Shown in pieces: positions 36,553-45,656 of a DNA stretch of 64,000 nucleotides. This stretch comes from CAUJIW01 sp963205175 (GTDB taxonomy: Bacteria > Pseudomonadota > Alphaproteobacteria > Sphingomonadales > Sphingomonadaceae), in the NCBI GenBank assembly GCA_041060555.1, contig JBEUDS010000019.1. The stretch is one strand, 5' to 3'. The translations under genes and the position numbers were made by a program. The notes beneath the pieces were generated by a model. It was not told the origin of the DNA. It saw only the letters and a program-made list of their open reading frames with translations, and made no database searches. The number at the start of each line of letters is the position of its first letter. Within the stretch, counting starts at the first letter, position 1.

Positions 36553-36616
36553 GATGTGGCCTATCTGCGTTGGGCTCCTTTGGCAGAACAACCCCATGGC
36601 CGTCGAGTCCCGCGGT

Positions 36617-36633
36617 GCGAACAACCTGTTCGC
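36617..36633. promoter_or_regulatory. Palindrome GCGAACA-N3-TGTTCGC
   Basis: A perfect 7-bp inverted repeat with 3-nt centre between the exporter and the Crp/Fnr gene. It contains GAAC-N5-GTTC, which recalls a LexA box but has the wrong spacing for either the Gram-positive or the alphaproteobacterial (GTTC-N7-GTTC) form. Likely an operator of an unidentified regulator. Confidence 0.5.
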
Positions 36634-36653
36634 GGGTGCGGCACGCTCGCGGG

Positions 36654-36667
36654 ATTTGATTGCAAAT
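36654..36667. promoter_or_regulatory. Fnr/FixK-like palindrome before the Crp/Fnr gene
   Basis: ATTTG-ATTG-CAAAT, a perfect 5-bp inverted repeat with a TTGAT half-site as in Fnr/FixK boxes, 17 nt before the regulator's first ATG. Autoregulation is a reasonable guess. Confidence 0.45.
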
Positions 36668-36683
36668 GACACGCGCATGAGAC

Positions 36684-37409
36684 ATGGACAGGGGCATGGT
36701 TGGACAGGTCATCAAGCTCGTATCGCGTTCGATTCCGCCTATCCGGGGAGGCTTGCGCGGCCTGCTGGGGCCAGAGGAGCGGGCGGCGCTGGATGCCATA
36801 GCGTTGCGGTCCAGTTTGGACGCCGGCCGCTCGATCTATGACGAGGGCGACCCCGGTCTTCATCTGTGCATCGTCGAGAGCGGTCTGGTGATGCTGGAAC
36901 GGGTGGCCAGCGACGGCGCCCGCCAGGTGGTCGGCTTCGAGTTTCCGGAAGACATGTTCGGGATTCCGCTCAATGGCGCCTACATGCAGTCGGCCGTCGC
37001 GCTGAAACCGACCCGGGTGCTGCGCTACCCCTATGAGAAGCTGCGTCACGTGGTGCGCGAGCATCCCAAGGTTGATGACGCCATTCATCGCATCATGAAC
37101 CGGGTGCTGGCCGCCGTGCTCGACCAGTTGTGCGTGCTGGGACGGATGACGGCGCGGGAGCGCGTGGTCTATCTGCTGCTGCATCTGGCCGATCGCGAGG
37201 GCAGGGCGCATGAGGCGCCGCTGGTCGTCGACGTGCCGATGACCCGCACCGACATTGCCGATTTCCTCGGGCTGACGGTGGAAACGGTGAGCCGCACCAT
37301 CAGCGAGCTGAAGCGCCAGGGCATTATCCACCTGCGGGACACCCATCAGATCGAGATTCGCGAGCTTGGTCCGGTGGATGCCATCGCCGAACGGTTCCGT
37401 CATGCCTGA
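36684..37409 (+). CDS. Crp/Fnr-family transcription regulator
   Basis: 241 residues: a cyclic-nucleotide-binding-like beta-roll (about 40-150), a dimerisation helix, and a C-terminal winged helix with TRTDIADFLGLTVETVSRTISELKRQGI, the Fnr-type recognition helix (E-T-V-S-R). The N-terminal Cys cluster of oxygen-sensing FNR is absent, so it is closer to FixK/Dnr-like members. Start could be the ATG at 36684 or at 36696, where AGGGG lies closer. Divergent from an exporter; a likely Fnr-type box precedes it. Confidence 0.9.
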   Translation: MDRGMVGQVIKLVSRSIPPIRGGLRGLLGPEERAALDAIALRSSLDAGRSIYDEGDPGLHLCIVESGLVMLERVASDGARQVVGFEFPEDMFGIPLNGAYMQSAVALKPTRVLRYPYEKLRHVVREHPKVDDAIHRIMNRVLAAVLDQLCVLGRMTARERVVYLLLHLADREGRAHEAPLVVDVPMTRTDIADFLGLTVETVSRTISELKRQGIIHLRDTHQIEIRELGPVDAIAERFRHA

Positions 37410-37465
37410 CCGCCCGGCCGGGGGCGTTAATCATCTCATCATGGTCTTGCCGCTAAAGGCGTTTT

Positions 37466-38995
37466 ATGGTCGCCGGCGCGACCGTAACGACGATCGGGCG
37501 ACATGCGACATTCATGACTGATCCTTCCCTGAACCGCCGTGTCGGCATTTCCGCCGTCTGGACCGTGATGACCCGGCTGATGCTGCAGTCGATGGGCATC
37601 GTCAGTTCCATTGTCATCGCCCGCCTGCTGGGGCCGGAAGAGGTCGGTGTGTTCGAGAAGGCGGTGATCATCACCGGCTTCCTCGACATGTTGACCGCCA
37701 TGGGGCTGGAAACGGCGCTGGTTGGCCGGCGTGACCGTTTGCAGGTGCATTACGACACCGCCTGGACGCTGAACATTCTGCGCGGACTGGTGACGGCGCT
37801 GGCCATTCTCGCGCTGGTGCCGTTCGCCGATGCCTGGTTCCAGGCGCCGGGCGTGGGCGCCATGCTGGCGGTGCTGGCGCTGGCGACGCTGCTGCGGGGC
37901 TTCGAGAATATCGGCATGGTCGATTTCCGGCGCGATCTGGAGTTCGACAAGGAATTCCGCTTTCTGCTCTACCGGCGCATCACCATGTTCGTGGTGGCGC
38001 TGGCGATCGCCTTCATCTGGCGCACGGCCTGGGCCATGGTGATGGCGACGCTGGCCGCCGCTGTCGTCGGTCTGGTGATGAGCTTTCTCATGTCGCCGAT
38101 GCGTCCGCGCCTGACGCTGGCCGCGTGGCGGGATCTGTTCCATTTCGTCAAATGGATGTTCGCCTACGAGACGATCCAGGCGTTCTCGTCCAAGCTGGAG
38201 GGTCTGATCCTGCTGAAAATGGCGACGCCGACGGAAGTCGCCTTCTACAATCGCGCCAATGAAATCGGTGGCACGCCGTCCACCGAGATCGCCATGCCGA
38301 TCGTGCGCGCGGTGTTGCCGGGGATGATGAAGACCGGCGACGATCAGCTCCGGCGTAATGAGATGTTCATCAGTTTCATGGCGTTGGCGCTGACGGTCGC
38401 CCTGCCCGCCGGCCTCGGGCTGGTGCTGGTGGCGGACAGTCTGGTGACGGTTCTGCTCGGCCTGGCCTGGCTGCCGATGGCACCGCTTCTGGAGATTCTG
38501 GCGCTGCGCGGCATCCTGCGGGTCATCAACGCCAATTCCGGGTCGGCCTTCATTGCCGCCGGTCGGGTTGACCTGCTGACCAAGACGACGACTTTCGGCA
38601 TTGTCACCCGGCTGCCGATGATCATCCTCGGCTACATGTACGGTGGTCTCAACGGTCTGGCGTGGGCATCGGTTTTCGCGGCGACGATCAGTATCGGCGG
38701 CACCTGCTACGCCCTCAACTACATCGGGGTGCCAGTCGTTCGGCCGCTGTTTGCCCGCCTTTGGCGTGTGATGCTCGGCTGCGTCGGCATGATTGCCGCC
38801 GTGCGGCTGTTGCAGGCCAGTCCTGACTGGGCCCGCCTTGACGATCTCACCCATCTGCTCGGCGAGTCGGTGATTGGCGCGGCAGTGTTCACCCTGGTCA
38901 CGCTGGCCGCGTGGGTGCTCGGTGGCCGGCCGTCGGGGCCGGACGCAACCCTGGTGTCGGTCATCGCCGCGCGGCTGCGCCGGCGGCGCGCCTGA
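37466..38995 (+). CDS. Polysaccharide flippase (MOP superfamily, Wzx-like)
   Basis: A lipid-linked saccharide flippase, about 13 membrane segments over 509 residues. Family features: N-terminal SAVWTVMTRLMLQSMGIVSSIVIARLLGPEEVGVF and the central FYNRANEIGGTPSTEI. The ATG at 37466 has AAAGG seven nt upstream; the ATG at 37514 (MTDPSLNRR) is closer to where family similarity begins but has no ribosome site. It converges on a CapA-like gene, which suggests a small surface-polysaccharide locus, though no glycosyltransferases are seen. Confidence 0.88.
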   Translation: MVAGATVTTIGRHATFMTDPSLNRRVGISAVWTVMTRLMLQSMGIVSSIVIARLLGPEEVGVFEKAVIITGFLDMLTAMGLETALVGRRDRLQVHYDTAWTLNILRGLVTALAILALVPFADAWFQAPGVGAMLAVLALATLLRGFENIGMVDFRRDLEFDKEFRFLLYRRITMFVVALAIAFIWRTAWAMVMATLAAAVVGLVMSFLMSPMRPRLTLAAWRDLFHFVKWMFAYETIQAFSSKLEGLILLKMATPTEVAFYNRANEIGGTPSTEIAMPIVRAVLPGMMKTGDDQLRRNEMFISFMALALTVALPAGLGLVLVADSLVTVLLGLAWLPMAPLLEILALRGILRVINANSGSAFIAAGRVDLLTKTTTFGIVTRLPMIILGYMYGGLNGLAWASVFAATISIGGTCYALNYIGVPVVRPLFARLWRVMLGCVGMIAAVRLLQASPDWARLDDLTHLLGESVIGAAVFTLVTLAAWVLGGRPSGPDATLVSVIAARLRRRRA

Positions 38996-39009
38996 CAGAG
39001 AGGCATTGG

Positions 39010-40248
39010 CTACAGGGCGTTCAGGCCGATGAGGCCGAGATAGTAGCGACGCCGGTCGCCGCGCATCATCTCGGTCCTCAGGCGCGCCCAACCCTCGGCG
39101 AGGCCGCGCCGCCGCAACGTGTAGTAGCTGTCGAGCAGGCCGCCACGGACTTCCCGCCGGCAGGTCGCCCTGTAGCGCCGGGCGATCAGGGCATCGTCCT
39201 CGATGTCCCGGGATAGCTGGTCGAGACGGGACTGTGCCTTCAGGCGGGCGTCACCGGCGAGCAGGGCGGGGCGATCCTCGGGGTCGATGCGGGTTGGCAG
39301 CAGGTCAACCGTTTCAACCCGGTGGGGCGCTAGCGTCGATAATGACACTGCCAGTACATAGCCGTCGTGAACACCGGCGATATCGCGCTGATAGCGGTTA
39401 TCGCTGAGACGGAAGATGAAATTGCCCAGTGAGTAGGCGATCAGGCCGTCGCCATGGCGTTCGATTCCCTGCACGACGTGAGGGTGGTGCTGGATCACCA
39501 GCGCGGCACCGGCGTCGATGAGGCCGCGAGACAAACGGATACGCGCGGGCTCAGGGTGAAAGACAAACTCGGTGCCGGCATGCAGCACGACGATGACTGT
39601 CGCCCCCGTGCCGCGCAGACGGGCCACTTCTTCGAGCAGCCACCGGCGGTCCAGCGGCGCGACGCCGCCGCGGGTGGCTGTGGCGTAGGCATAGGGGGCA
39701 TCACAGACCCCCAGCAGTGCCAGCTTGATACCACCGACTTCCATCATCAGAGGCGCCCGGGCCTGGTCGATGTCCGCACCGGCCCCAAAGGCCGCGATGC
39801 CGTGCTGCGCGAGCAACGCCCGGGTCGAGGCCAGGCCGTCCGGCCCGCCGTCGAGCACATGATTATTGGCCAGCGTTACGGCGTCGATCCCCATGGCCTT
39901 GAGAGCGGGGAGAATGCAGGGAAGCGTCTGAATCCGCCCGCTTGGCGGGGTCTGTGTGCCGGTCGGCATGACCGCGCATTCCAGGTTGCCGACGATGGCA
40001 TCGAATCCTCGCAGGTCATTGCCCAAAGGTGACAGGAACCAGTCGATGCCCTGAGCGTCGATTGCCTCTCCCAGCCGCCATGTAAAACCCATGTCACCAA
40101 CAAAGGCCAGACGGACGGACGAGGAGGCGTTGCCGGGTGGGGGCATCGTGAGGGAAATCCAAGGGGCGGCGTCTGACAAGATATCGATTGGTTTGAACGA
40201 CTTGCCGCAAATTGGCAAGCGGGTGACCGATATCCGGCCGCATGGCAT
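39010..40248 (-). CDS. CapA-family (poly-gamma-glutamate/capsule) metallophosphatase-like protein
   Basis: About 412 residues. CapA motifs: FVGDMGF, GNLECAV, TLANNHVLDGG, HAGTEF, IQHHPHVVQGIE and YSLGNFIF, giving the His/Asp/Asn set of a calcineurin-like metal site. In Bacillus CapA is needed for poly-gamma-glutamate export, but most proteobacterial members are uncharacterised. The start is uncertain: the ATG at 40248 has AAGG 10 nt upstream, the one at 40146 lies nearer the domain. No signal peptide is evident. Converges with the flippase gene. Confidence 0.82.
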   Translation of the reverse strand: MPCGRISVTRLPICGKSFKPIDILSDAAPWISLTMPPPGNASSSVRLAFVGDMGFTWRLGEAIDAQGIDWFLSPLGNDLRGFDAIVGNLECAVMPTGTQTPPSGRIQTLPCILPALKAMGIDAVTLANNHVLDGGPDGLASTRALLAQHGIAAFGAGADIDQARAPLMMEVGGIKLALLGVCDAPYAYATATRGGVAPLDRRWLLEEVARLRGTGATVIVVLHAGTEFVFHPEPARIRLSRGLIDAGAALVIQHHPHVVQGIERHGDGLIAYSLGNFIFRLSDNRYQRDIAGVHDGYVLAVSLSTLAPHRVETVDLLPTRIDPEDRPALLAGDARLKAQSRLDQLSRDIEDDALIARRYRATCRREVRGGLLDSYYTLRRRGLAEGWARLRTEMMRGDRRRYYLGLIGLNAL

Positions 40249-40322
40249 GGTTCGACCTTGCGCCGTTGCCGGATAGACGGCAAGCAGGCAGGCCCGTTCA
40301 CGTTCGTCCGTCAGGGATGCCC

Positions 40323-41189
40323 ATGACCGATTCACCTCATCGCCCGTCCAAGCCGTCCCGGGTGTTCCCCACCGCCAGTCAGGACGCGGGGTTCGCCTGT
40401 CAGGTGGAGGAGACGGCGCAGACCAGCCATCCGAGTTACCGGCTGGCGTTCCTCGACAACGACTTCATGCTGCGCGAGGAGCTGCGGCCGGTGCGGCTGC
40501 AGCTCGAACTGCTGAAGCCCGAGATGGTGCTGCAGGAACACGGCATTGCCTCGACCGTGGTGTTCTACGGCTCGGCGCGGGTGCCGGAGCCCGGCGATGC
40601 CGAGGCGAAGCTGGCGGCCGCGACCACCGACTGGGAGCGCCGGGTGGCGGCACGCATTGTCGAGAAGTCCCATTACTATGGTCAGGCGCGCGAACTGGCA
40701 CGGCGCTGTTCCAGCCTGCCGCAGCGCAACGGCGAACGGCACTTCGTCGTGGTGTCGGGCGGTGGCCCCAGCTTCATGGAGGCCGCCAATCGTGGCGCGT
40801 GGGACGCGGGTGCCCCATCGGTGGGGCTCAACATCGTGCTGGAGCACGAGCAATATCCCAACCCGTTCGTCACGCCCGCGCTCAGCTTCCAGTTTCACTA
40901 TTTCGCCCTGCGCAAGATGCACTTCCTGATGCGGGCACGGGCGGTGGTGGTGTTCCCCGGCGGGTTCGGGACGCTGGACGAACTGTTCGAGACGCTGACA
41001 TTGATCCAGACCGGCAAGATGGCGCCCGTGCCGGTGCTGCTGTTCGGCCGTACCTTCTGGGATCGCATCGTCAATTTCGAGGCACTGGCCGAGGAGGGGA
41101 CGATATCCCCCGGTGATCTCGACCTGTTCCGTTTCGTGGAGACCGCCGACGAGGCGTGGGATATTCTGGGGACGCATTATGACCTTTGA
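40323..41189 (+). CDS. LOG family (TIGR00730-type) nucleotide-binding protein
   Basis: A 288-residue Rossmann-fold protein of the LOG/lysine-decarboxylase-like family. Key motifs are STVVFYGSARVPEP, VVSGGGPSFMEAANRGAWDAG and VVVFPGGFGTLDELFE (PGGxGTxxE). Short members release cytokinin base from nucleotides; the longer bacterial members, such as this one with extra N-terminal sequence, are AMP/nucleotide hydrolases or unknown. Start chosen at 40323, with CAGGG upstream; an ATG at 40317 is the alternative. Its last 11 bases overlap the start of the next gene, so the two are translated together. Confidence 0.88.
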   Translation: MTDSPHRPSKPSRVFPTASQDAGFACQVEETAQTSHPSYRLAFLDNDFMLREELRPVRLQLELLKPEMVLQEHGIASTVVFYGSARVPEPGDAEAKLAAATTDWERRVAARIVEKSHYYGQARELARRCSSLPQRNGERHFVVVSGGGPSFMEAANRGAWDAGAPSVGLNIVLEHEQYPNPFVTPALSFQFHYFALRKMHFLMRARAVVVFPGGFGTLDELFETLTLIQTGKMAPVPVLLFGRTFWDRIVNFEALAEEGTISPGDLDLFRFVETADEAWDILGTHYDL

Positions 41190-42774
41190 CGCCAAGCTGA
41201 CATTCCACGGCGCTGCTGGCACCGTGACCGGATCATGCTCCGTGCTGGAGGCGGCGGGCCAGCGCTGGATGATCGACTGCGGTCTGTTCCAGGGCTCGCG
41301 CAGTCTTGAGGAACTCAACCGGGCGCCGTTCGCCTTCGACCCGCGCGACATCGACGGCGTGTTGCTCACCCATGCGCACATCGATCATTGCGGCCTGTTA
41401 CCGCGTCTGGTGAAGGAGGGCTTCCGGGGGCCGATCTACTGCACCCGTCCGACCGCCGACCTGCTGGGTTTCACGCTGCCGGATGCCGGCCGGATCCAGG
41501 AAGCGGAGGCCGATCGCGGTGCTCGCCGGCGTGCCCGCGAAGGTCGCGAGCCCTATGAACCGCTCTACACCGAGGCCGACGCCCGCCGCGTGCTGGAACA
41601 GACCGAACCGGTCGCGCTGGAACAGTGGCGCGAGCTGGGTCATGGCTGGCGTTTCCGGCTGTGGAACGCTGGTCATATCCTCGGTTCCGCGTCGGTCGAG
41701 ATATGCCTCAACGACGAGATGCGGCTGCTGTTCTCGGGCGACCTGGGGCCGGATGAGAAAGCTTTTCACCCCGAGCCAAACGCGCCGGCCGGGTTCGACG
41801 TGGTGGTGTGCGAGAGCACCTATGGTGATCGGGAGAAGTCGGAACTGTCGCTGGAGGGCCGTCGCCAGCTGCTGCTGGCGGAAGTCGAGACGGCGCTGGC
41901 GCGCGGGGGCAACCTCATCATCCCGGCCTTCGCTATCGAGCGAACCCAGGAACTGCTGCTCGATCTGGCGATCCTGATGGCACAGGGCAAGCTGGCCCGT
42001 ACCCCGGTGTTCATTGACTCGCCGCTGGCCAGCAACGCGACCAGCGTGTTCCGCCGGCATGCCGGCAAGCTTGAGGATCTGGGCGACATCGACGTGTTCG
42101 GCTTTCCGGCCTTCCATTTCGTCGAGACCGCCCAGCACAGCATGCAGCTCAACGTCATGTCGGGCGCGATCATCATCGCGGCGTCAGGCATGTGCGAGGC
42201 GGGGCGTGTGCGCCATCATCTCAAGCACAATCTGTGGCGGCCGGAGTCGACAGTGCTGTTCGTCGGCTATCAGGCCCAGGGCACGCTGGGGCGCACCATC
42301 CTGGAGGGTGCGCGGCGGGTGCGCATTTCGGGCACCGATGTCGCGGTGCGGGCCCGTATCCGTCGTATCGATTCCTATTCCGCCCATGCCGACCAGGGCG
42401 AACTGCTCGCCTGGATCAATGCCCGCCAGCCGATCCGGGGAGGACTGTTCCTGTGCCATGGCGAGGAACAGTCGCTTGCGGCCCTGGCGGCCAAGGTCAC
42501 GGCGCAGGGCATTGAACCCACGCAGGTGTTCCGTCCGCAGGTTGGCGAGAGCTTCCGTCTGCGGCCCAACGAGCGACCCACGTCGCTGGGCGGCATGCGC
42601 ATCGCGCCGGCCGAGGCCGCGCACGACTGGCAGAACGAATATGCCGCCATCATGGTCGATCTCAAGGACCGGCTGCGCCATATGCGGGATAACCAGCAGC
42701 GTGAGAGGACATTGCTCAAGATGCGTGAAGTCCTCAATCATGTGAACCAGACGCGCGGCACGCGAGCCCGCTGA
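41179..42774 (+). CDS. Metallo-beta-lactamase/beta-CASP RNA hydrolase
   Basis: 531 residues related to CPSF73/Ysh1-type RNA nucleases. The metallo-beta-lactamase part has LTHAHIDHCGLLPRLV (HxHxDH) near residue 60 and GHILGSASVEI; the beta-CASP insert has VVCESTYGDRE, PAFAIERTQELL and IIIAASGMCEAGRVRHHLKHNL; the end has IRRIDSYSAHADQGELLAW. It should be a zinc exo/endoribonuclease. It begins at 41179, inside the LOG gene's last codons (11-nt overlap). A MFS exporter follows after 49 nt. Confidence 0.92.
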   Translation: MTFDAKLTFHGAAGTVTGSCSVLEAAGQRWMIDCGLFQGSRSLEELNRAPFAFDPRDIDGVLLTHAHIDHCGLLPRLVKEGFRGPIYCTRPTADLLGFTLPDAGRIQEAEADRGARRRAREGREPYEPLYTEADARRVLEQTEPVALEQWRELGHGWRFRLWNAGHILGSASVEICLNDEMRLLFSGDLGPDEKAFHPEPNAPAGFDVVVCESTYGDREKSELSLEGRRQLLLAEVETALARGGNLIIPAFAIERTQELLLDLAILMAQGKLARTPVFIDSPLASNATSVFRRHAGKLEDLGDIDVFGFPAFHFVETAQHSMQLNVMSGAIIIAASGMCEAGRVRHHLKHNLWRPESTVLFVGYQAQGTLGRTILEGARRVRISGTDVAVRARIRRIDSYSAHADQGELLAWINARQPIRGGLFLCHGEEQSLAALAAKVTAQGIEPTQVFRPQVGESFRLRPNERPTSLGGMRIAPAEAAHDWQNEYAAIMVDLKDRLRHMRDNQQRERTLLKMREVLNHVNQTRGTRAR

Positions 42775-42823
42775 CGGGTATACGGGCAACGCGGACCATA
42801 CCAGCAGACGGACGGCCAACGGC

Positions 42824-44041
42824 ATGATCATCCCCGAGCCTGCCCCAACGGGGACACCACGTCGTGCCGCCGTGGCGTTCATTTTCATCACCGTCATGCT
42901 CGACATGCTGGCGATGGGCATGATCATCCCCGTGCTGCCGAAGATCGTGCTTGGCATGGTGGCGGATGACACGGCCCATGCCGCGCGCATTTTCGGCATC
43001 TTCGGTACTGCCTGGGCACTGATGCAGCTCATCTTCTCGCCGGTGCTGGGCGCGCTGTCGGATCGCTTCGGCCGTCGCCCGGTCGTGCTGTTCTCCAACT
43101 TCGGGCTCGGCCTCGATTATGTCCTGATGGCACTGGCGCCGGGGCTGGGCTGGCTGTTCGCCGGCCGCGTGATTTCCGGTATCACCGCCGCCAGCGTGGC
43201 GACCGCCAGTGCCTATATCGCCGATGTCACGGCGCCGGAGAAGCGGGCGGGTGCTTTCGGCATGCTGGGGGCCGCCTTCGGGGTCGGTTTCGTGATGGGG
43301 CCGGCCGTGGGTGGTCTGCTTGGCGCCATTGATCTGCGGCTGCCGTTCTGGGTGGCCGCGGGTCTCAGCCTCGCCAACGGCTGTTACGGTCTGTTCATCC
43401 TGCCCGAATCGCTGCCGGTCGACAAACGGGCGCCGTTTCGCTGGCGTCGCGCCAATCCGCTCGGCGCACTGGCGCTGCTGCGTTCCCGCAGCCGTTTGCT
43501 GGGGCTCTCCAGCATCAGTTTCCTCGGCAATCTGGCGCACCATGCGCTGCCCAGCACCATGGTTCTCTACGCCAGCTATCGCTATGGCTGGAGCGAGAAG
43601 GCCGTCGGTCTGACGCTGGCAGCGATGGGTGTCTGCATGATGGCGGTGCAGGGAGGCCTGGTGCGGGTCGCCGTTGCCCGGTTCGGCGAGCGGCGGACAC
43701 TGATCACCGGTCTGGTGTGCGGCATACTGGGCTTCATCGTTTATGGTGTTGCCGCGACGGAGGTGTGGTTCTGGGCCGGCATCCCCCTGATGGCGTTGTG
43801 GGGACTGGCCGGGCCGTCGGTGCAGGGACTGATGTCACGGCGGGTCGACGCGGACGAGCAGGGGCGGCTGCAGGGCGCACTGAGCAGTCTCACGGGCATC
43901 GCGGGGCTGATCGGGCCGGGACTGTTCACTGTCATCTTTTCGGTCCTGATCGGCCCGCTGCCGGGGGCGGCGTTCCTGCTGGCGGCGCTGTTCCTGGCCG
44001 GGGCGGCCATGGTCGCCGCGCGGGTTACGCGCGGGTTGTGA
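42824..44041 (+). CDS. MFS transporter, TCR/Tet (tetracycline exporter-like) family
   Basis: 405 residues, twelve membrane segments. Family motifs: FITVMLDMLAMGMIIPVLPKIV at helix 1 (with the D), GALSDRFGRRPVVLFSN after helix 2, and ADVTAPEKRAGAFGMLGAAFGVGFVMGPAVGG at helix 5. Such chromosomal TCR/Tet proteins are common in proteobacteria and do not imply tetracycline resistance. Its last 17 bases overlap the convergent NUDIX gene. Confidence 0.9.
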   Translation: MIIPEPAPTGTPRRAAVAFIFITVMLDMLAMGMIIPVLPKIVLGMVADDTAHAARIFGIFGTAWALMQLIFSPVLGALSDRFGRRPVVLFSNFGLGLDYVLMALAPGLGWLFAGRVISGITAASVATASAYIADVTAPEKRAGAFGMLGAAFGVGFVMGPAVGGLLGAIDLRLPFWVAAGLSLANGCYGLFILPESLPVDKRAPFRWRRANPLGALALLRSRSRLLGLSSISFLGNLAHHALPSTMVLYASYRYGWSEKAVGLTLAAMGVCMMAVQGGLVRVAVARFGERRTLITGLVCGILGFIVYGVAATEVWFWAGIPLMALWGLAGPSVQGLMSRRVDADEQGRLQGALSSLTGIAGLIGPGLFTVIFSVLIGPLPGAAFLLAALFLAGAAMVAARVTRGL

Positions 44042-44561
44042 AGGCCGCCCGCGCCGGCCCCAACGCCCCGAAGAGTTTGATGTCGACGCAGCAGCCGGCT
44101 CGCTGGCGCCCGGCGAGCCAGGCCTCGATGCCCTCCAGCGGCACCACATGGACCATGATGTCCTCGCTGGCGTCACCGCCACCGGGGCCGACGCGGCGCA
44201 ATCCGGTCGCCAGGAACAGGTGGATGGTCTCCGGTGTCAGGCCGGCCGAGGAAGCGCCCTCGTAGAGGTAGGTCCAGTGGCGGGCCTCGAAGCCGGTCTC
44301 TTCCTCCAGTTCCCGCCGCGCGGCGACCTCAAGACCCTCGGCGGCGTCGTCATCGCCGACCAGTCCGGCGGGCAGTTCGATGCACGGCGCGGCCACCGCC
44401 GGGCGGTACTGCTCAACCAGCACCAGCTCGCCGGCGTCGGTGACGGCGATGACGCCAACGACGGCGGTGCCCACCGTCCGTTCGGCGATCTCCCATTTGC
44501 CACGCCGTATCAGCCGCAGGAAGCGGCCAGTGCCCAGGATTTCAACGTCGTCGCTCATCAT
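44025..44561 (-). CDS. NUDIX hydrolase (ADP-ribose pyrophosphatase-like)
   Basis: 178 residues. The NUDIX box is complete: G-x5-E-x7-RELEEETGF, starting in GDDDAAE near residue 88. An ELPAGL segment before it and the ADP-ribose type N-terminal strands (RFLRLIRRGKWEIAER) suggest a nucleoside-diphosphate-sugar hydrolase. Start at one of two adjacent ATGs (44561 or 44558), after TTGGGGCG. Convergent with the exporter gene (17-nt overlap). Confidence 0.88.
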   Translation of the reverse strand: MMSDDVEILGTGRFLRLIRRGKWEIAERTVGTAVVGVIAVTDAGELVLVEQYRPAVAAPCIELPAGLVGDDDAAEGLEVAARRELEEETGFEARHWTYLYEGASSAGLTPETIHLFLATGLRRVGPGGGDASEDIMVHVVPLEGIEAWLAGRQRAGCCVDIKLFGALGPARAAFTTRA

Positions 44562-44677
44562 ACGCCCCAATTGCCAGTCGGGTTCCGGATAGCCGTTCCC
44601 GGGGGTGGCTGTCGACCGCCGGCACGATTGCTTCATCGCCGGAGCCTGTCGTAGAGGGAGTGTGTCCGGAGGCCCGC

Positions 44678-45613
44678 ATGACCATTACCCCTGTCGATCT
44701 CGCATTGATGGATACCGACCTGGAGGCGTTCGCGACCGCGCTCGGCCGTTCCTATCAGCAATGCGGCTTCGCGGTCGTGGCCGGTCATGACCTGCCGCCA
44801 GCGCTGATCGACGGCACGCTGGCCTGCTTCCGCCAGTTCTTCGCGCGCGAGGAGGCGGCCAAGCGCCGCTACCATGTGCCGGGCGGGCATGGCCAGCGCG
44901 GCTACACGCCGTTCGGCGTCGAGACCGCCAAGGGGGCCACTGCCCATGATCTCAAGGAGTTCTGGCATGTCGGCCGGGAACTGCCGGCCGGCCACCCCTA
45001 TCGCCAGTGGATGCCGGACAACCTGTGGGTCGACGACATCCCCGGTTTCCGCGCCAACACCTACGGCCTTTACCAGGCGATGGATGCCTTCGGCCGCCGG
45101 CTGCTGCGGGCGATCGCCTGCTTTCTCAGGTTGCCGCTGGACTGGTTCGACGACAAGGTGGACCTTGGCAACAGCGTGCTGCGCATCCTGCACTACCCGC
45201 CCCAGCCCGACGGCGCGGTGGCCGGCCACGTCCGCGCCGGCGCGCATGAGGACATCAATGTCATCACGTTGTTGCTCGGTGCTGACGAGGGCGGCCTTGA
45301 AGTGCTGGATCGCGAGGGGCGCTGGCTGCCGATCCAGCCGCCCGAGGGCTGTCTGGTCGTCAATATCGGTGACATGCTGCAACGCCTGTCCAACCATGTG
45401 CTGCCATCGACCACCCATAGGGTGGTCAACCCGGCGCCGGAGCGGATGCGTTTTGCCCGTTATTCGATGCCGTTCTTTCTCCACTTCAATCCCGACTTCC
45501 TGATCGAGACCCTGCCGGGCTGCATTGCCGCCGACAATCCAGACCGGTACCCAGAACCGATCACGGCGCAGGCCTACCTTGAGCAGCGGCTGCGCGAGAT
45601 CAAGTTGATGTAA
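44678..45613 (+). CDS. Isopenicillin-N-synthase-family 2OG-Fe(II) oxygenase
   Basis: 311 residues. The N-terminal DIOX_N part (VDLALMDTDLEAFATALGRSYQQCGFAVVAGHD) and C-terminal 2OG-Fe domain are present. Iron ligands: GAHEDINVITLL (HxD) and the distal His in LPSTTHRVVNP; the oxoglutarate Arg is in RFARYSMPFF. Bacterial members of this family act on diverse small molecules and the substrate is unknown. GGAGG lies before the ATG at 44678. An EamA permease follows. Confidence 0.9.
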   Translation: MTITPVDLALMDTDLEAFATALGRSYQQCGFAVVAGHDLPPALIDGTLACFRQFFAREEAAKRRYHVPGGHGQRGYTPFGVETAKGATAHDLKEFWHVGRELPAGHPYRQWMPDNLWVDDIPGFRANTYGLYQAMDAFGRRLLRAIACFLRLPLDWFDDKVDLGNSVLRILHYPPQPDGAVAGHVRAGAHEDINVITLLLGADEGGLEVLDREGRWLPIQPPEGCLVVNIGDMLQRLSNHVLPSTTHRVVNPAPERMRFARYSMPFFLHFNPDFLIETLPGCIAADNPDRYPEPITAQAYLEQRLREIKLM

Positions 45614-45656
45614 CCGGCGGGCGGGGCCGGTGTGGGCCTCGCGGGGAATGTTGTCG

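Noticed and set aside
36617..36633. LexA (SOS) box
   Set aside because: The GAAC and GTTC halves are 5 nt apart and inverted, unlike the direct GTTC-N7-GTTC of alphaproteobacteria or the N4 spacing of the Gram-positive box.
34636..39091. Very long low-complexity open frames opposite cysK, the MFS exporter and the flippase
   Set aside because: Gln/His/Arg-rich shadows with no recognisable domains; the opposite strand carries clear genes.
42824..44041. Tetracycline-resistance gene
   Set aside because: It belongs to the TCR/Tet transporter family, but chromosomal members are common, there is no adjacent tetR or mobile element, and resistance cannot be inferred.
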